Notes: a model not told the origin generated them from the letters alone. DNA of 64,000 bases from Cliona cf. orientalis (GCA_963930775.1 OZ005689.1:36963351-37027350); one strand, 5' to 3'. Counted from the stretch's first letter, positions 34,926-46,884 are shown. Program-made: numbers and translations.

Positions 34926-35372
34926 TTATCCTGCTAGTCTGTCAGCAAGTTAACAAAGGGGTATGGCTCGCTGTCAATTGTCAGGAGTAAGGAAGTATTT
35001 AGCTACCTCTCAGAGCTTCTATTTCTGTAGCAATAAATATTAGGGGTATGGCATTAGAGTTTGGTAAGTCTCATTATATAGCAGCACATGGCTGAACATT
35101 TCATTGGACAAATGTTCACCCAACCCAGAAACATACACCCTTGAAATAAGTTTTTGTCCATGTGGTAAAGATCACCATAGAAGAGTATGCAGGACAGAAT
35201 TTTGCCCATTATTGCGGAAAGAAGCTTAGAATTTTTGGCCATAATATTATGGTTATACTGTACTATAGTACAAGTATAAGGTATTAATTTGGTCAGGGGA
35301 GGGGGGAGGGAGTTCATTCGAGCCATAGAGATGATAACTCATTTATTATGGTATTATTGTATACTATTATAG

Positions 35373-35793
35373 GTGGAGCCTTCAATGGTTGAGCTGGTTC
35401 CAGGGTATGGTGTGCAACTCAAGATCAGTCAGCGACAGCTTAATGTGGCGATCGATAACAGCTCCAGCAGTGCTACTAAATTGATCAGGAACTTGATGAG
35501 TGTATTCTTTTCCAGAGAGACACTTGCGTCATCAAGTGCTCTTGGGGGTCGCCAAAATCTAGCATCGGACCAGAACATTGTTGGAGCATGCATACGTAAG
35601 CACATTATTTGTAAAACTAGACCTTTTAATAGGATTTGTACTGTCCAAGCATGATGTTGCAAAGTCGACACTCATCGATTTCATTGATGACAAGTGTGCT
35701 AATGTAAGACGTAATTCTAAGAAACCAAAAGAGAAAATAATTTATTATGTACATAAACATGCAATAACTCCATCATTCATCATAATATTATAA
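35373..35793 (+). CDS. BEN-domain-like gene fragment, two exons
   Basis: Exon 35373-35595 and exon 35633-35793 are joined by a 37-bp GT-AG intron in phase 1 and end in TAA. The protein reads KLIRNLMSVFFSRETLASSS, then GACI, then FVLSKHDVAKSTLIDFIDDK and CANVRR. This resembles the core and end of a BEN domain, a DNA-binding module found in chromatin factors and some mobile elements. No upstream exon or promoter was found, and it sits in an intron of the decayed oxidoreductase on the opposite strand, so it may be a transposed fragment. Confidence 0.5.
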
Positions 35794-36564
35794 TTATCAA
35801 GTGTATTTGATTCATCTATTTATTCTTGTGTTGCCATGTATTTCCCTGTTCTTGTATTGATGACAAACTTATTATTACGTGCGTATATAATAATAATATT
35901 ATGGTACCTAAAATTAATGCGTACAATGTAAACACAAGGTTGTGGCAACCTGGTCACAGGCATACAAGGTTGTTACAAGATAGTAAATGCACACCTTTGA
36001 CACACCCATTCACAAGGTACTCATAACCTGGTGATACACTTGCTACAAGGTTGAAACAGTTGCAATTCCATGGATTTTACAACCTTATCACAACCTCACA
36101 ACAAGCCTGTGACAGCCTCGGTACAACCTCAAAATACATCCTAGCCACAACCATGTTACAACTTGGTAACAACCTTGTCCTTTCTATATGGGAAACCTTT
36201 CCAGTCCATGTTGGTCAATGGCAGGTATTCTAAACAGCATAGAAAACCCACAGGATTTGTAGATCTTCACCAACATACTCTAAAATTTAATGTTTTCTCC
36301 CTGGCATGACTAAATATGTATGCTACAGTGATAATCTTGCAATAAGACCCTTTATACTATAGTAGAGATGGTTTCTGTGTGATTCTGAAGCCTTTAAATT
36401 ACCTTGAACATTAACACTACTTCACCATCATTAACTGAATTTAGCATTAGGCTACACAATTTATATTTTTAGTTTCCAGGTAGCTACACGGTCCGTCTCA
36501 AGGTCACACACGATCACAACATGAACCTATAGCTATACATGCACAAAGCGTTCTAGTCCAAAAC

Positions 36565-36571
36565 TATAAAA
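36565..36571 (+). promoter_or_regulatory. TATA box of the cysteine-rich gene
   Basis: TATAAAA at 36565-36571, about 95 bp before the ATG at 36660, leaves room for a start site near 36595. The duplicated copy at 34.8 kb lacks this stretch. Confidence 0.5.
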
Positions 36572-36659
36572 TGAGTGCTCGATCTTCTGTTCAAGTTAGA
36601 CTGGTGAACTGCAGCTTTGCACTCCACTTAATTAAGTGAGTAAAGGCTCCAAGCACAAA

Positions 36660-37351
36660 ATGAAAGGTATGGTAGACACCACAAAGTTTGCCATTCTATC
36701 TAAATCATGTTTCATCAGGTCTCGTAATACAATAATAATAATACCATCATACAGAGTACCTTGCTCCTTGTCTTATTGGCATTATCCTGCTGGTCTGTCA
36801 GCAAGTTGCCAGCGAGGAACCAACGTACTCTTGCAATACCGAAGAAGCAGCTATGTCGCTACTGGAGTGCAAGACCAACTTTATGCATAAGGCTGGTCAG
36901 AAGCTGAAGGATGATTGTAAAAAAGGCATTGTGCAGCAGTTTGTCAAGTGTGCAAGTGCGGAAAAAGACTGCCAAAATACTTCAGCATTCATAGAAGAGA
37001 CATTCAGCGATCAATATGGAGGTTTGGAAGTGACCATTGCAAAGGAGCCAACTCGCGTCAAACGCGGCTATGTTAACCGCTATCGCTGTCGTACTGAATG
37101 TAACCCTAATAATTGCCGTTATGGTGAGTTATTCAAATTCCTATAAAAACTTTAGTTGTCACATTAATTTCTCCAATTATGCAGTTTGTACGTATGTTTT
37201 TCGCCGGCCAATATGTCATAGGGACTGCTCTCGACAATGCCACCGAAAGTGTGGATTGGAATTGGTATATGAACCGGACCGCGGCCGCCGTGATACATCC
37301 ACAATAGAGACGGAACAAGAAATAAAGGATGTTTGTCTCACCATTGCTTAG
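36660..37351 (+). CDS. Small secreted cysteine-rich protein with a furin-like site
   Basis: Exons 36660-36666, 36755-37123 and 37185-37351 (GT-AG, phase 1, 543 nt, 180 residues). Exon 1 codes only M-K plus one base. Joined to exon 2 it makes a signal peptide (MKEYLAPCLIGIILLVCQQV), which supports this tiny first exon. The middle is Cys-spaced and acidic (CKTNFMHKAG, CASAEKDCQN). A dibasic RVKR-GY site precedes a basic cysteine cluster (CRTECNPNNCRY, CHRDCSRQCHRKCG, i.e. C-x3-C-x3-C-x3-C). I do not recognise the family. Architecture suggests a secreted pro-protein cut to release a disulfide-rich C-terminal peptide. A promoterless partial duplicate lies at 34791-34925. Confidence 0.65.
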
Positions 37352-37705
37352 GTACGGGATGACTACATGATTTCATGATCATGCCCCAGGGCAAAATTGA
37401 ACCAAATCACACACTCACACACTCACACACTCACACACAGATGCAAGACACAAATGAGAAAATTATGGAACCCAGAATGTTAGATTATGATTTAGTTGTT
37501 TCTTATCCCCAATGTTAACAACGGTTTAGATTACATTTGACACTATAGCTAGCTTTATCCCTTCAACATGTGTCAACAATATGCCATTGTTATGACCTAT
37601 TATCGATCATGCTAATGTTGCATGCAGTGCATGAAAGCCAAAACGTAATCTACATTATACCTAGAAATGTTAGTAAGAGTAGATCCAGTATTAACATACA
37701 TAATC

Positions 37706-38064
37706 CAGTGGCATATCCAGGATTTGATGTAGGGAGTGCTGAAGTATGCGTGCGAAGCGCGCGCAAAATTAAGCCACACCCATTAATTTACTCGAAAGTT
37801 CGAAGTTCGCCCTAGTAGCACGCTGGGCAGAAGCGTGTTGTGAGGCTAGCTACTCGTTTCTACTCTATTGAAACTTAGTACTGGTAAGTTTATAGCTATA
37901 CGTTTTTAACTGTTGTAGGTTAAAGCTTATGATTTAAAGTGATCAGGGAGGTGCTGAGGCTGTGCCATTGGAGTAGCTATTTGCACATAGAATACTGTAC
38001 TTTTGTCAGAGCCGAGGGGGGTGCTCCAGCACCCTGAGCACCCCCCCCCCTGGATACGCCACTG
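37706..38064. mobile_element. hAT-like MITE, CAGTGGC ends
   Basis: Ends CAGTGGCATATCCAGG and CCTGGATACGCCACTG are flanked by CATAATC on both sides. Non-coding, with a C-rich run near the right end. Confidence 0.75.
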
Positions 38065-38088
38065 CATAATCTATGTATTGGCTATACT

Positions 38089-38413
38089 CATGGGCGTAGG
38101 AACAGGGGTGGCCACAGGGGCCAGGCCCCCCCCCCCCCCCCCCTTTTTGAGCTGACATGTTTTTCATAGCTACCTGCAGTTCAGAATGAGATTCAATCCA
38201 GCTAGTCTGCAGTGACTGAGTGAATGTGCCTCAATTGCTTTCCGTTCGACTTACAGTTCATTTTTTCATCGAGAAACTCGCGATAGCAGTCTCGATCGTG
38301 CAAAAATGGGCGTGGTTTTACACAAAGTGGGCGTGATCATAAAATTTCGCGCGCGTTTCGCGCGCCACTGGATATTGGACCCACCCAACCTTCAATATCT
38401 TCCTACGCCAGTG
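38089..38413. mobile_element. MITE with CATGGGCGTAGGAA ends
   Basis: Left CATGGGCGTAGGAAC and right TTCCTACGCCAGTG are imperfect inverses with ATACT on both flanks. Contains an 18-bp poly(C) run near 38128. Confidence 0.55.
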
Positions 38414-39221
38414 ATACTATTTACTTACTTACCAGCTGTAACTATGACCTTTGTATCCTTGAAGAGCACCTTAGCCAACTGAATAGCTGCCAAGCCTATC
38501 CCACTGGCACCCTGGATATAGCTACCAAAAGTTAAAACTGATATAATCATTAACAAGGATAAAGATGGACAAACTGCATGAATAAGCACAGTCTCTCCAT
38601 CCTTCATCCCAGCATTGGTCACCAGAGCCTGGTAGGCAGTCAGGAATACTTCAGCTACAAGAAACAAGTTATTAATTTTATATATACACTACAATTAATT
38701 AACCGCCAAAAGAAAATCTTCCATCTTATATGCTACTAAAAATGCCCCATAATACACTCACGTATGCCAGCTGCATGAGTAAGGGACACTCCACTTGGTA
38801 CCTTCATCACTACCTGGTAGGGAGCCCGATAATACGCTAGTTGGAAAAAAGAAGCACTATGGTTACATCGCAAATGCATAATTATACTCAGATGCTCACA
38901 ATACCATGCATGTAGGACTATACGTAGCTACCGCATATCCTCCACCACCAAGAGCCATGACTTGATCACCTGTTTTGATGTCAGACTTGTCAGCAGCTAA
39001 TGGAGTGACTTCAACTATAGTCCCTGAGACTGATACAACTTAAGATTTATCTTTTAGCTAGCTACCTTAGGTTTTACACAAGCCTTGTTTAATAGCCACT
39101 GTTGTGTAATATATAGCGTCATGTAAACCACATCACGTTGTCACTTTACAGACAAATAGGATCATCACTAGCTTGCATATAGCTGCGATTGATGAAATCA
39201 AAATGCCATGGAGGGCTAGTA

Positions 39222-39971
39222 CAGTGGACTCTCCGAATAACGGACACCTTGGTAGCTACATAGGCTTCTGTCCTTTATTCGGGGTATGTCCTTTATTGGG
39301 GTGTTTTACTTTAGTCACCCCCACTTCATCTAATATTAATTTAAAAGCCAATAATTCATTGTTATAAAGAAATTCATGACATATTCAAGTGTTTTCATAT
39401 ATGGCTAGCTACTTACCATTTGAGCAAGTAGCTAAAACAGTGGCTGCTGTCATTACTATAGCTAGACTAAGTACTACCGTTTTTAGAGTGTCTAGATGTA
39501 TTACTGTCTATAATTATTTTTGTACAGATTGTTAATAATACCATGAACTGCATGTAAGAAGGTCGTGGGCGGGGTTAGCCACACCCACCGCCGTCCGTTA
39601 GTCGGAACATTTTTTGGGTTAGACTGACTTTTAGGATCTAGCTACCTGCAAAGTTCTAACGTAGACAAACCCTCGAAACCAATCCTGGAGACTAACCCTT
39701 GAGACTAACCCTGACAAACAATCTTACCCAAAACCCAATCATGACCCCTCATGTCCGGGATGCATATGACTTTTGGGTAGATCCTAAAAGTCAGCCTAGC
39801 CGTTTTTTGTAGTACTGTATTACTTCGTGCAAGCTGCTGTGTCCGTTATCCGGAATTCGGAGGTTGTCCGCTATTCAGGTGCTGCTACTGTATTAAACAT
39901 ATGGAGATATCGGTTGGTACATATAGCAGTATCCATTATTTGGTAGAGGTCCGTTAATAGAGAGTCCACTG
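39222..39971. mobile_element. Pogo/Tigger-like non-autonomous element
   Basis: Ends CAGTGGACTCTC and GAGAGTCCACTG are flanked by TA (39220-39221, 39972-39973). Inner subterminal copies read AACGGACACC, GTCCGTTATCCGGAATTCGG and AGGTCCGTTAATAG. The ends match pogo/Tigger termini. It lies in an intron of the decayed oxidoreductase and has no transposase. Confidence 0.75.
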
Positions 39972-40666
39972 TAGTAGGATCTAGGACCACTTAGCTATAG
40001 CTAGCTACTCTTGTCTAGTCTGCATGCTTGGAATGGGTAGGGCTTGTAGATATACAGGTAGTACCTTCTACTTCTAATATGATAGACTCTCCTGGAGGTG
40101 GTGGATACTTACCAACAGCCTGGATCAAATCTAACCTGTTCACTCCCGCTGCTTCAACCTGCACGATTGTATACAACGTATTATAATGAAGGGGACAGCA
40201 TTCATGGAAAATATAGACTAGTAAAATTTAAACTAGGGTGTTTCGACAATAAATCATGAGTAATTGATTGATTCTAATTAACACACATCAGGGTACTCAG
40301 ATCATGTGCAACGGCATCGGTCTTGCTCTGCAGCTGCTACACCATTTTGATACTGACCCATCATTTCATTTTGGTAGCCAAAACAATGTAGCAGGGATGC
40401 TCCATGACATTAGTGGCCACCAACCTACCCTTGTCCCCTTCCTTTTTGGTACTGCTATCCCTACTTTCCTGAACAATCATCAAGTTTGTAATTGTTTTTA
40501 TACTTGTTTACATTCATTTTTGTGGAACAATTATCAGTCCTTCTAGATATAAATATTTCATGAGCTATATGCATGCGGGTTGTGTCATAGAAGATATTAG
40601 GCTATGTTGATATAAGCAGTTCAAAGCTCAAGCTCAGCTGCTGATATAGCTATAGCTAGTCTATCG

Positions 40667-40728
40667 AACTAGACTCTTCTCTTTGCTTGATTCCATACGC
40701 GTGTGGAATCAAGCAAAGAGGAGATAGA
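40667..40728. ncRNA. Short near-perfect hairpin
   Basis: CTCTTTGCTTGATTCCA and TGGAATCAAGCAAAGAG pair around a TACGCGTG loop, with AGTCTA-type outer pairing. The length suits a small-RNA precursor, but a degraded MITE is equally possible. Confidence 0.25.
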
Positions 40729-40734
40729 CTACTG

Positions 40735-43370
40735 CTGATACTTCTAACTTCATAATGTTGATAATATTGGTACATGTAATTCTTCCCAAAATGCATCTTC
40801 ATGGTCTGTACATGTATATATGCCTTTCGGGGAACACTGTAGATTGGGTAATGGCATTGAGTGCCTGTTCAGTGCTGCCACATTCTTTACCTCCCAAGTC
40901 GCATGAAAGGATGCTGGAGTCATTGTATACATTATAGAACTGGCTTGGTTAAGGTTACATGTACATGTAATCGCAAACACGGCTGTAGCTAGTACGGCTC
41001 TGAAGCACGTCGACCGGTAACTAGATTAGAGTAGTCGCTTTTAGGAAGAGAGCATTGTAGCTATGTCCGAGGAGCTAGCATGTGTTGCTTATGCTCTACA
41101 TAATAGAAGTGCATGTATTTGTATGTGCTTACATTGTACATTGTACATATTATATACACCTACAGCCAGCCTCATACATTGTGAATACTTACAGGTACGC
41201 ATCCTTGTAAGGTTTTTTCCAACGGCTTCGTTCATGGCCTACAGATGGTATTCCCTATATGTAGCCTTAGTAGTTGTATGTGGCCCTGTGCTATGCATGC
41301 AGCATTCGTTAGTCTGATGCAACTGTGTGTAGTGCAATGTGCATTAGCTCACTCTACTATTGTGTGTCTGTACAGGTAGCTAGGCATGACATTGTAGAGT
41401 ACCTAATAAGGCCTTGAGGGTAGGTTCAGTGGGGCAAAGTTAATTATGTTTATGCTTGGATGATGATGGTGCATGTACAGTATGCTTACTTGCTTTGTAT
41501 AGTCTCCTAGAATATGTATACATATATTATGCATTACGTACACGTGTACATGTACATGCATAATATTATGTACATGTATAATTATGTACCTCTCTCTTGG
41601 TGCTTCTGATGTTTTGTACATTAATTTTTTACATTTGCTCGTACATTGTATGTACTGCATGTAGGTTCGGAAGCACCTGAGCAGTAATTGGGTGAAGTTT
41701 CCCTTAGTTTATTTGGGTCTGAAGATGTTCTCTAGTTTAGAAGTTTAATAAGTACACTGTGTATGAATGTGAGTACATCTCGTGTGTTATGGTTCTGTCT
41801 AACAAAAAGTGCATGTTACATTGTATGTATGTATCTTGACCGATAATTAATTGTGACATTTTGAGACATCTACATGTAAGCTCCCTCTCCCCTCCTTCCC
41901 CTCAACTTATATAATGCATTAACATCCATTCGTCTCTGATTCCACTGTGTCAAATACCAGCCAGTCCTCCCTGTCCATTTCCTTTGTCATCTATTCAAGA
42001 GAACATCGAATAATGACGTTCTCAATAACTGTTTAATGTCTCACTATCAACTTATGCCATATTCGTACATGCAGTCATAGTGTGTGCTTATACACACAGT
42101 CTGCTGGTTTAGGCTAGCTAAGGAATCCCATACGGTAATACATGTATATCAGTTCACGAGTGCCCATAAACTATACACTCCATGGTAAATGATGCCTTGG
42201 GAGTAGCAGTTTTTTGTCCTTAGTAGGGAGATGTCCCCTTCTCGGAGGTCTGTAACACATTGGGCATTGGGAAAGTCATCATTAATTTTGGGGAACTAGA
42301 AGATTTGTACTTTATATTATGGAGTTTTGAGTTCTCAATATTAGCAACACAGGCAATTAACCCATAGCTACATGTAAATGTATCTTCCATTGAGAATGAA
42401 GTCTATTACATGTATTTGTGGTGCTTGCCGTGAAATTCTGCAGAAGGGTTAATCCTTACAGGTCGGGGGAGGTGGGGGGGGGGGGGGGAGGGGGAAGGCA
42501 GAGGCAGTTAATCTAGTCCAGCCAGTTCTTTTCAAATGTGCATGCAACAATGGTCCTGTAAGAGCTAATAGCTATATAGCTGTACCAAGAATCCAATAGG
42601 GTATACGATTTAATGTAGATCATTCACGAGGTACATAAGCCTTTACTGTGTGATGTGCTGACATATTACATATTATGTAGGAGTAGCTATCCTTGTTTGT
42701 AATTGTTCATCCCACACCAATTATAGTCAATGTGTGTTACTACTGTGCATCTCATAATAGCACTGCTCTTGCACTCGCTTGGGCTCACCTCAATTGAGTA
42801 TGTACATGCATTGTGTGTGTGTGTGATCTCTCCGGTGTGTTAATTTAAGGACCAGGACCAGCACTAAAACAGTGATAAGTCCCTTGTATACAAGGCCTTA
42901 GATCTCCACTTGTGAGCATGTCAGAGACATGAAACAAATTCCACATGAATGTTAATCTTTTACCACATCAAAGGTACTTACTAATTGACCATGCCCACCA
43001 TCACCTTGGAGGGCGTGGCTGATCTCATACGTGCACTATTACAGCATTAAAGCCAAAATATGGAGAACAAGCACCCTTGCTAGCATCATGATAGGGCATT
43101 CATAAGAATGTACACATCCTAGTCTACAATATTGCTTTTTGTAAGCTGTCTTAGTTTAGGCGCTATAGCCTATAGCTATGCACTCCATCTTTACTGAAAC
43201 TCATTGTACCCTTTTCTTTATTCTTTATACATGTATAAACCATTGTTTTAATAAATATTATATATACCTTTACTGCCACCTCAGTGCTTAGCCTCACACT
43301 GAAGTATTGAGTTGGCCAGCATCTCTGGCTGATTTACCAATTTGCCTCGGAGCCTCCACTAAACGTTATT
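40735..43370. other. Intergenic, no complete gene; possible first exons
   Basis: An ATG at 41063 begins a short open stretch (MSEELACVAYALHNR), and an AG-bounded open stretch lies near 41193-41250; both could be upstream exons of the gene at 43997. A G-run (42466-42494) could form a quadruplex. Frequent ACATGTA motifs, no repeats resolved. Confidence 0.3.
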
Positions 43371-43377
43371 TTTTATA

Positions 43378-43557
43378 CAGTAGAACCCCTGTCTTCCAGA
43401 CACCCTTGGGACTGTTTATGTGTCCTGATTAAAGTGAGATGTCCTCGTTTCAGGGATAGGTTTATTTATTTCTCTGTGAAGCTGGGACCATGCATAATGT
43501 CCTAATTAAGTGAGATATTCTCATTTAAGGGGTCTCCTCACTAGAGGGATTCCACAG
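43378..43557. mobile_element. 180-bp MITE, TA duplication
   Basis: CAGTAGAACCCCTGTCTTCC and the inverse-like AGAGGGATTCCACAG ends are flanked by TA (43376-43377, 43558-43559). Internal AAAGTGAGATGTCCTC and TTAAGTGAGATATTCTC are a short direct repeat. Pogo-like ends. Confidence 0.6.
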
Positions 43558-43607
43558 TAATTACCCCTTTATACTAATTTTGCACATGTACACAACATGT
43601 ATGTATT

Positions 43608-43732
43608 CACTTGTGTCTGTATTGATAACAATCAAACTGTACCAGAGCATTACAGCTCTCAACCTATTCATGTGTAGGAGCTGTAATGCTCTGGTACAGT
43701 TCGACTTATATCAATACAGACACAAGTGAATA
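43608..43732 (+). ncRNA. Long hairpin, microRNA-precursor-like candidate
   Basis: ACTTGTGTCTGTATTGATA on the left pairs with TATCAATACAGACACAAGT on the right. The inner arm CTGTACCAGAGCATTACAGC pairs with GCTGTAATGCTCTGGTACAG around a loop of about 22 nt. A small internal bulge separates the two perfect blocks. One stem of about 50 bp with a single small loop is what sponge pre-miRNAs look like; a palindromic MITE is the alternative. Confidence 0.4.
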
Positions 43733-43996
43733 ATAAAGGGTTTTAGCATAGTATACATGTAGATCTAATAGAGTATCTTTCATTAGAGGCCTCAAGGCAA
43801 CTAATAAATGGCAAATCTGTCAGAGATGCTGCTTTGTGAGGCCAAGCACTGAGTTGGCAGTGATGGTGGAATATACCATAGTTAATCAAATACAACGCAT
43901 GTGGTAATCGTTTCATAGAAAGATAATTTGAAATCCATTCTCTTGTGAATAATGTTTCCATGTATGTGTGCTTGTGTGTTTGTGAATTTGTTGCAG

Positions 43997-45499
43997 TGTT
44001 CTACACGTACAGTAGCGATGGTCGGCTCTACAGGAGACACAGCAGGAGGCACCACCACCATCACCATCTCAACATCACCATGGCAACGAACAGGTACAGC
44101 GCTACATGTACATGTAATAGTAGCTACATGCATGCATAATCAATACCAAAATTAATTAGGTTTGATTTGGGGGGGGGGGCAGTACATGTGCATGCCGTAC
44201 AGCCGGAAAATTTGGCAGGGAATTAAATTTGGTGGTCTACAATGTATGTTACAACTGCCAAAATTTTCTACTCGCATATGGCAATCCCTGAACTGCCAAA
44301 TTTACATGTAAATCTGCTAATATTATTGCAGTAGTGATTTTGGGCTCAACCGTCAAATTTAATTCCCACCAATGTTTCCGGCTATACGGTGTGTAATAAT
44401 TTATAATACTCAGCAATCTACCCTCAATTATAATCTTTATAAATGTTTTACATATGTGAGCGTTTTTGCTAAAATTTCCCACTAATGTACATACGTGTAC
44501 TCTTTCTCTCTCCCCCTCTCTCTATCTCTCCTTCCCTCTCTCTCACTCTTTCTCTCTCTCCCTCTCTCTCTCTCCCTGTAGTCTGGTGGTTTTTCTTGGA
44601 TTGGTCTCAGTCAGTTGCTGCCTTTGATAATGATTCTACTTCATTCTCTCTTCTCTAATGTATTATTTCAGCAGCCCCCTCCTCCCTATGCCCTGCACAG
44701 ATCACAGTAAGTTCACTCTCTTGCTCCAGACACAGTGCTATCGTTTACTTAATCTAATATAATGCATGGATAAAAAGGTTTCAATTTTGAAAAACGTGTA
44801 TTTTTCTGCTAAAGGTCGTCAATCGCTCCATTAAGAATCCTAGAATGCTAATTTTCTTGCGCTAATAATAATATTAGATCATACTTTTTATATATTAGCA
44901 TAAACACGGTATAAAGCTTATTGACAGTGTTTTCCCTGTGAAAAAATTCAAGGCATCACAGGAGGGGTGTGGTTTGGGTGGAGCCTGGCAAAATATAGCT
45001 CTTGGATTTAAGACTACAATACTATGGTAAAGGGTCGATAATGTTATAAGTTGTAATGACTTATTCTCTCTGCAGCACACACCAAGTGAAGCGAGTCACC
45101 CAAGAGTTCAATATTCCCTACTACGTCCAGGTAAATAGAGAGAGAGAGCATGGCTCACCTAGGGGTACGCCAGTGTTCTTCCCTAACTAAATTCAAGGCA
45201 TGACAGATTGGCATAGTTTGGGTAGAGCCTGTGGCCACAATAAAGCTTACGGATTATCCGGCCATATTCCCACATTAAAGGGAATTCTGTACTGAAGGCT
45301 TTGTTAGACATACCTTAGGTACATGTACATGACATCGTATGCTAGGGAGAACACTGTACCATAATAATATTATAGCTAATAATGGCCAAATGTATCACTA
45401 GGAGATAATACTGATCTCAAGGCTGCATATAGTCCACTGTTCTCCTGTGTACTCTCTCTCTCTTGTTCGGTATCTCTCCCCTTCCCTCCCTCCCTCCCT

Positions 45500-45536
<37 letters not shown>

Positions 45537-46209
45537 TCTCTCTTTCTTCAGGAATCATTCGTGTCTCAGTATGGTAGTAGATCCAAGCTTTGTCACATTG
45601 AGAAGCAAGTGTTGGAAGATTATCATTGGGAGCTCAAAGTTTCTTGTAACAGACATCGGCTATCAGGACATCCTGGTAAGTGTGCATGTGTTGGGGTGTT
45701 TGAGTGTATGCACTATTATTCATAGTTTTATTGATCTATGCACTGTATACCAAATGGTTGGTAATTTTTGTAAGCATTAAATTTGGTGAAATGGCTCTCC
45801 GTTGGTACATGTATTGGCAAAATTTGGCCATCTACATGTACATGTAAATACTTACTGCCATAGGTGTACATGCATTAAATTCATTTGGCAATCTATACCG
45901 AATTCGCCTAATTGCCAAGTTAAAAGCCTCACCAAACTTCCCGCTATAATAATAATATTATTATTATTATGGTATTTTGTGTGTGAAGGAGAGAGGGGGG
46001 AAGAGAGAGGGAGGGAGAGAGAAAGAGAGAGTAAAGGGAGAGAGAGGGAGGGAGGGATGGAGAGATTGAGAGGGAGAAAGAGAGGGGAGAGAGATATCTC
46101 TGAAAATTTCAATACTGTCATGATTGTATGCTTCTATCTTTTAGATAGTACCAGCAAATCTTGTCAAAGACTCACAAAGCTTCATCAAGAACTTCAGCAA
46201 AAGACTTAG
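43997..46209 (+). CDS. 3' exons of an unrecognised gene
   Basis: Four exons join in frame: 43997-44093 (VFYTYSSDGRLYRRHSRR then a six-His run and LNITMATN), 44673-44707 (SPLLPMPCTDH), 45076-45130 (THQVKRVTQEFNIPYYVQ) and 45552-45675 (ESFVSQYGSRSKLCHIEKQ, then DYHWELKVSCNRHRLSGHP). They end with 46145-46209 (LTKLHQELQQKT, TAG). Phases 2, 2, 0 and 1 agree across every GT-AG junction, which is unlikely by chance. Upstream exons were not found. I recognise no domain. An alternative last exon at 46885-47066 also fits phase 1. Confidence 0.5.
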
Positions 46210-46884
46210 CCACAACGAGCTTTTAGCAATCATTAATAATAATTATTTATTGTATTGTGCAAACATATGTACTTATGTTAACATTACCTGCACTAATTAA
46301 CACTACTGAAATATTGGTGATAATGATTAATAATTATTTAGCGGGTGGGTACCAAAATTAAATTTTTGATAATAATTAAAATTAATTGGGTCCTGTTACC
46401 ACCAATCAGCACTGTAAGAGAAGAAAAGAAATACCGGTATAATATATTGTGTCGTATAAAATATCTGAGAAGCACTGCTGTACACTATAGGCTCAGCGTT
46501 TACACACACTCACACACACTTGTATACATGCAGTACCACTTCCATTATGTACTGAATATATCACACCACAGCCACTACATCTGATGGCCTGATTCTCGAG
46601 ATTTAATGGATCTACAATAATTTATCCAGTGAGCTGATTTTTTTTCTGTTGTGAGCTGATATTATTATTGGGTGTTTTTAATTATTTGTCGTGGATATAA
46701 TATAATATCCATGTCTAATAATCAAAGCTCAAAGGATCAAGCACTGAAATACAACAAAAAAAGAATAATAATTTCTCCTAGTTTCAGCTATAGCTATGAT
46801 GTAGCTATTCCTATACAAATTAGTTTAATGATAATAAAAAGTTAATAACAGAGATCTTTTTTATTTATCCCCCTCATTATCTAG

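Larger units (their letters stand above)
33545..36815. repeat. Local segmental duplication (two copies about 2.6 kb apart)
   Basis: 33545-33819 joined to 34791-34925 matches 36187-36479 joined to 36668-36815 at high identity (shared CCTTTCCAGTCCAT, ATGACTAAATATGTATGCTA, ACTGAATTTAGCATTAG, TTGCCATTCTATCTAAA). Copy 1 carries the MITE 33820-34790. Copy 2 carries about 190 bp, with the TATA box and first exon of the cysteine-rich gene, that copy 1 lacks. Confidence 0.8.
32690..40163 (-). pseudogene. Quinone oxidoreductase (TP53I3/PIG3-like, zeta-crystallin family), decayed
   Basis: Minus-strand exons in order: 40163-40064 (EAAGVNRLDLIQAVGKYPPP), 39030-38932 (GTIVEV, GDQVMALGGGGYA), about 38840-38760 (AYYRAPYQVVMKVPSGVSL), about 38656-38570 (VFLTAYQALVTNAGMKDGE), about 38514-38428 (GASGIGLAAIQLAK, NAD(P)-binding), about 33465-33364 (CREYGANVAINYKTQDF), about 33240-33147 (LDFVGAPYW), about 33085-32950 (GGSVLN, LRKRV, STLRSRS) and about 32830-32690 (EASKAH, NIGKILLTV). 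Exons up to about 33364 read well. The LDFVG exon is out of frame after its only acceptor, and the last exon needs at least one frame change. The family makes cytosolic NADPH quinone reductases. Introns are swollen by repeats. Confidence 0.7.

Noticed and set aside
40268-40546. Open frame after an AG near 40295
   Set aside because: Reads openly but has no partner exon and no family resemblance.
44031-44093. Gly/Thr-rich reading of the exon at 43997
   Set aside because: The alternative frame with the His run joins in phase with three downstream exons; this one does not.
45376-45558. Arg/Glu-rich minus-strand frame
   Set aside because: It is the complement of the CT-rich polypyrimidine tract before the acceptor at 45551.
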